NCBI GenBank assembly: GCA_020890945.1
Contig: JAJHPK010000090.1
Span: 1 to 57,560, forward strand
DNA length: 57,560 nucleotides
From: Nitrosomonas sp.
Lineage (GTDB): Bacteria; Pseudomonadota; Gammaproteobacteria; Burkholderiales; Nitrosomonadaceae
Direction of reading: 5' to 3'
Part shown: one piece after another, positions 55,604 to 57,560 of the stretch
How positions within the stretch are numbered: the first letter of the stretch is position 1
Layout of the letters: each line of letters starts with the position of its first letter
Position numbers and translations under genes: made by a program
The notes under the pieces: model-generated
Seen by the model: only the letters and a program-made list of their open reading frames with translations
Told to the model about the DNA's origin: nothing
The model's database searches: none

Positions 55604-56494
55604 ATGAATATACTCGTTAAAAAACTGCTCGTGCCGACACCCTCGGTGGATAATATACCGCGCAAGCCTCGTCACATTGCTTATACCGATTGGGGAAATC
55701 CCAAAAATCCTCATGTGGTTATTTGCGTACATGGTTTAACCCGCAATTGCCGTGATTTTGATTATTTGGCACATGCCTTAGAATCTGAATGCAGAGTGAT
55801 TGCTGTCGATGTGGTCGGCCGTGGTCACAGTGATTGGTTGGAGCACGCTGATGATTATAACTTTTATCCTCTCTATCTATCCGATGCCACGTCGCTGATG
55901 GCGCATCTGCAATCGCAATATGACACAACCATCACACTCGATTGGGTAGGGATTTCGATGGGTGGATTGATCGGTATGATGATGGCTATTCAACCAAAAA
56001 GCCCTGTATCGATTCGAAAATTAGTCATGAGCGATATTGGTCCGTTAATTCCTGCCACAGCATTAATGAGAATTTCTGATTATGTTGGTCGTGATCCACG
56101 TTTTGACACTTTTGAAGAATTCAAAGCATACATGAAAAAGATCTCGGCTCCATTTGGAATATTAACCGATGAGCAATGGACGCATATGGCAATTCATAGC
56201 ATGCGCCAATATGAAGATGGCACCTGTGGGTTTCGTTATGACCCCCAAATCGGGCTAAGCTTAAAGGGACTCAAAATCAAGGATATCGATTTATGGCAAC
56301 AATGGGATCAGCTAACGATTCCAACCATGATTTTACGCGGTGTTGAATCAGATCTTTTGTCCGCCGATACTGCAGCTCAAATGAAAATACGCGGTCCAAA
56401 AGCGCAGATCGTTGAATTTCCTAACGTTGGTCATGCACCTACCATTATGAATGAACAACAAATTCAAATTGTGCGTGATTTCATTTGCGCTTGA
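55604..56494 (+). CDS. Alpha/beta hydrolase
   Basis: 296 aa with the canonical fold. The oxyanion-hole strand is VVICVHGLTRNCRDFDYLA near residue 43. DVVGRGHSDWL lies near 70, the nucleophile elbow is GISMGG near 112-117, a likely acid is the Asp in RGVESDLLS near 250, and the catalytic His lies in NVGHAPT near 275. No signal peptide, so it is cytoplasmic. The substrate is unknown; a close family includes esterases and 3-oxoadipate enol-lactonase-like proteins. It is separated from anmK by 201 bases and is convergent with the M28 peptidase. Confidence 0.88.
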   Translation: MNILVKKLLVPTPSVDNIPRKPRHIAYTDWGNPKNPHVVICVHGLTRNCRDFDYLAHALESECRVIAVDVVGRGHSDWLEHADDYNFYPLYLSDATSLMAHLQSQYDTTITLDWVGISMGGLIGMMMAIQPKSPVSIRKLVMSDIGPLIPATALMRISDYVGRDPRFDTFEEFKAYMKKISAPFGILTDEQWTHMAIHSMRQYEDGTCGFRYDPQIGLSLKGLKIKDIDLWQQWDQLTIPTMILRGVESDLLSADTAAQMKIRGPKAQIVEFPNVGHAPTIMNEQQIQIVRDFICA

Positions 56495-56529
56495 TTTTCT
56501 GTTTCTGCTCGAGCGTTTTTGAGCCAGTT

Positions 56530-57560
56530 TCACCTTTCCATAGGCGTAATTTCTACCGTCACCAATTCTTTATCGCGCTGATATTGTAGTTCTACTTTTT
56601 TTCCTGCCGGTAGTGATTTTAATATCATCGAATAACCTGCTAAGTCATTAATTGAGTTGTCATTTAACTTCAAGATGATATCGCCCTTTTGCAATTGCGC
56701 GAGTTGTGCGGGAGAATCAGGTATTACATCGTCAATACGCACACCGTTTCCGGAATACGAAAAATCGGGCACAGTACCGAGGCTAACCTTACGTTTTGCC
56801 TGAGTTTCTGAAGATTTTCCTTCAGTAGGTTGAGATTTTAAAGTGACGGTCAATGGCTCAATGCGATTGGCTAAATATTCAACGCCTTCTTTGAGAATCG
56901 CAGCGACTTTAACCAAGCCTGCCGTATCGATTTTATCGATGGTATCACCAGGCGCATGATAATCTTCATGCGCAGTCGCAAAAAACTGTACGGCCGGAAC
57001 GCCTGCTTGTATGAAAGCAGCTTGGTCGCTAGAACCAAAATCATCCTGCACGGAATTGACAGGAATTCCGGTGACAAAACTGGCCCCACGAAAAATATGT
57101 ACCAGCTCGCGCGCAGTTCCTGTACCAAAAACAGTGACTGGATGGTGATTTAATCTTCCGACCGTATCTAAATTGAGCATCGCGGTCATTTTTTCGACCG
57201 GATATTTTTTTGCGTGAGCAAGATAATAGCGGGAGCCGATCAAGCCAGCTTCTTCTCCAGTAAAAGCAATAAAAATGATAGTGCGCTCGGGTTGCCATTT
57301 AGCGGCAATGTGGCGTGCCAATTCGAGCATCACCGCGATACCGCTGGCGTTATCGTCAGCACCCGGGTGAATTTTGCCGCGATGAGCGGCACGCGCGTCA
57401 GGCCAACCTGTTCCCAGGTGATCATAGTGCGCACCAACGATTAAACTTTGCCCGGCTAACTGTGGATTCGTACCCGGTAAAATGCCGATGATATTGCGTA
57501 AAGTAACTTGCCCTTTTGGTGCGCCGACATCTTGTTGCCACGTTTGAAAATAACCGTTGT
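56530..57560 (-). CDS. M28 family zinc aminopeptidase with C-terminal PDZ domain (5' end beyond window)
   Basis: Partial: the reading frame runs off the right edge, so the N-terminus and any signal peptide are missing. The visible 342 codons contain every zinc and catalytic residue of the M28 family. These are VGAHYDHLG (His), PGADDNASG (bridging Asp), [11 protein letters not shown] (catalytic Glu), LNLDTVGRL (Asp) and [10 protein letters not shown] (His). After a Lys/Gln/Ser linker, the last 90 residues form a PDZ domain ([37 protein letters not shown]). The M28-PDZ fusion suggests an exported peptidase with peptide-end recognition. A substrate is not predictable. Confidence 0.93.
   Translation of the reverse strand, partial: NGYFQTWQQDVGAPKGQVTLRNIIGILPGTNPQLAGQSLIVGAHYDHLGTGWPDARAAHRGKIHPGADDNASGIAVMLELARHIAAKWQPERTIIFIAFTGEEAGLIGSRYYLAHAKKYPVEKMTAMLNLDTVGRLNHHPVTVFGTGTARELVHIFRGASFVTGIPVNSVQDDFGSSDQAAFIQAGVPAVQFFATAHEDYHAPGDTIDKIDTAGLVKVAAILKEGVEYLANRIEPLTVTLKSQPTEGKSSETQAKRKVSLGTVPDFSYSGNGVRIDDVIPDSPAQLAQLQKGDIILKLNDNSINDLAGYSMILKSLPAGKKVELQYQRDKELVTVEITPMER

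Overview
The window looks like chromosomal DNA of a fairly AT-rich betaproteobacterium. A Nitrosomonas-like member of the Nitrosomonadales is my best guess, by inference only: no rRNA and no ammonia-oxidation gene lies here. The guess rests on several gene orders usual in Betaproteobacteria: xseB-ispA-dxs-folE2, nadD-rsfS-rlmH-maf-rng, lnt-glyQ-glyS-gmhB-plsC-ygjP, tyrS divergent from an M23 peptidase and anmK, and metK / SAH riboswitch / ahcY / metF. Almost all of it is intact and densely coding. I see no CRISPR array, insertion sequence, prophage, tRNA or rRNA.

Layout: 0.5-9.5 kb holds a porin with a strong terminator, glycerate 2-kinase, uvrA, a YajR-like MFS carrier, ssb and several uncharacterised genes. 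9.6-15.1 kb holds murJ facing the isoprenoid/folate operon. 15.4-24.3 kb is the most unusual part. It is a plus-strand series encoding a small membrane protein, a bacterial ceramide synthase-like (YghO-type) acyltransferase, a MobA-like nucleotidyltransferase, an LptF/LptG-like permease pair, a CDP-alcohol phosphatidyltransferase with an extra N-terminal domain, a diacylglycerol/sphingosine kinase-like protein, a Tam41-like cytidylyltransferase and a DUF2959 lipoprotein. Together these could acylate, phosphorylate, CTP-activate, head-group and export an unknown lipid. A decayed DUF2971-like gene and a bile-acid-symporter-family carrier follow.

25.6-39 kb is minus-strand housekeeping: RNase G to NadD, the pyruvate dehydrogenase E1 and E2 genes, folD, metF, ahcY and metK. 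A clear S-adenosylhomocysteine riboswitch lies in the ahcY leader. 39.1-42.2 kb holds a probable type I-secreted seven-repeat FG-GAP/RTX protein with a TIGR03032 partner. 42.7-49.3 kb is the lnt-to-ygjP envelope and glycyl-tRNA synthetase operon. Its GmhB-like phosphatase has Ala where the second catalytic Asp of the HAD motif is expected. 49.7-57.6 kb carries a TPR lipoprotein, tyrS, a MepM-like endopeptidase, anmK, an alpha/beta hydrolase and an M28 peptidase with a PDZ domain, cut by the right edge.

The main candidate for an undescribed system is the lipid locus at 15.98-23.55 kb.
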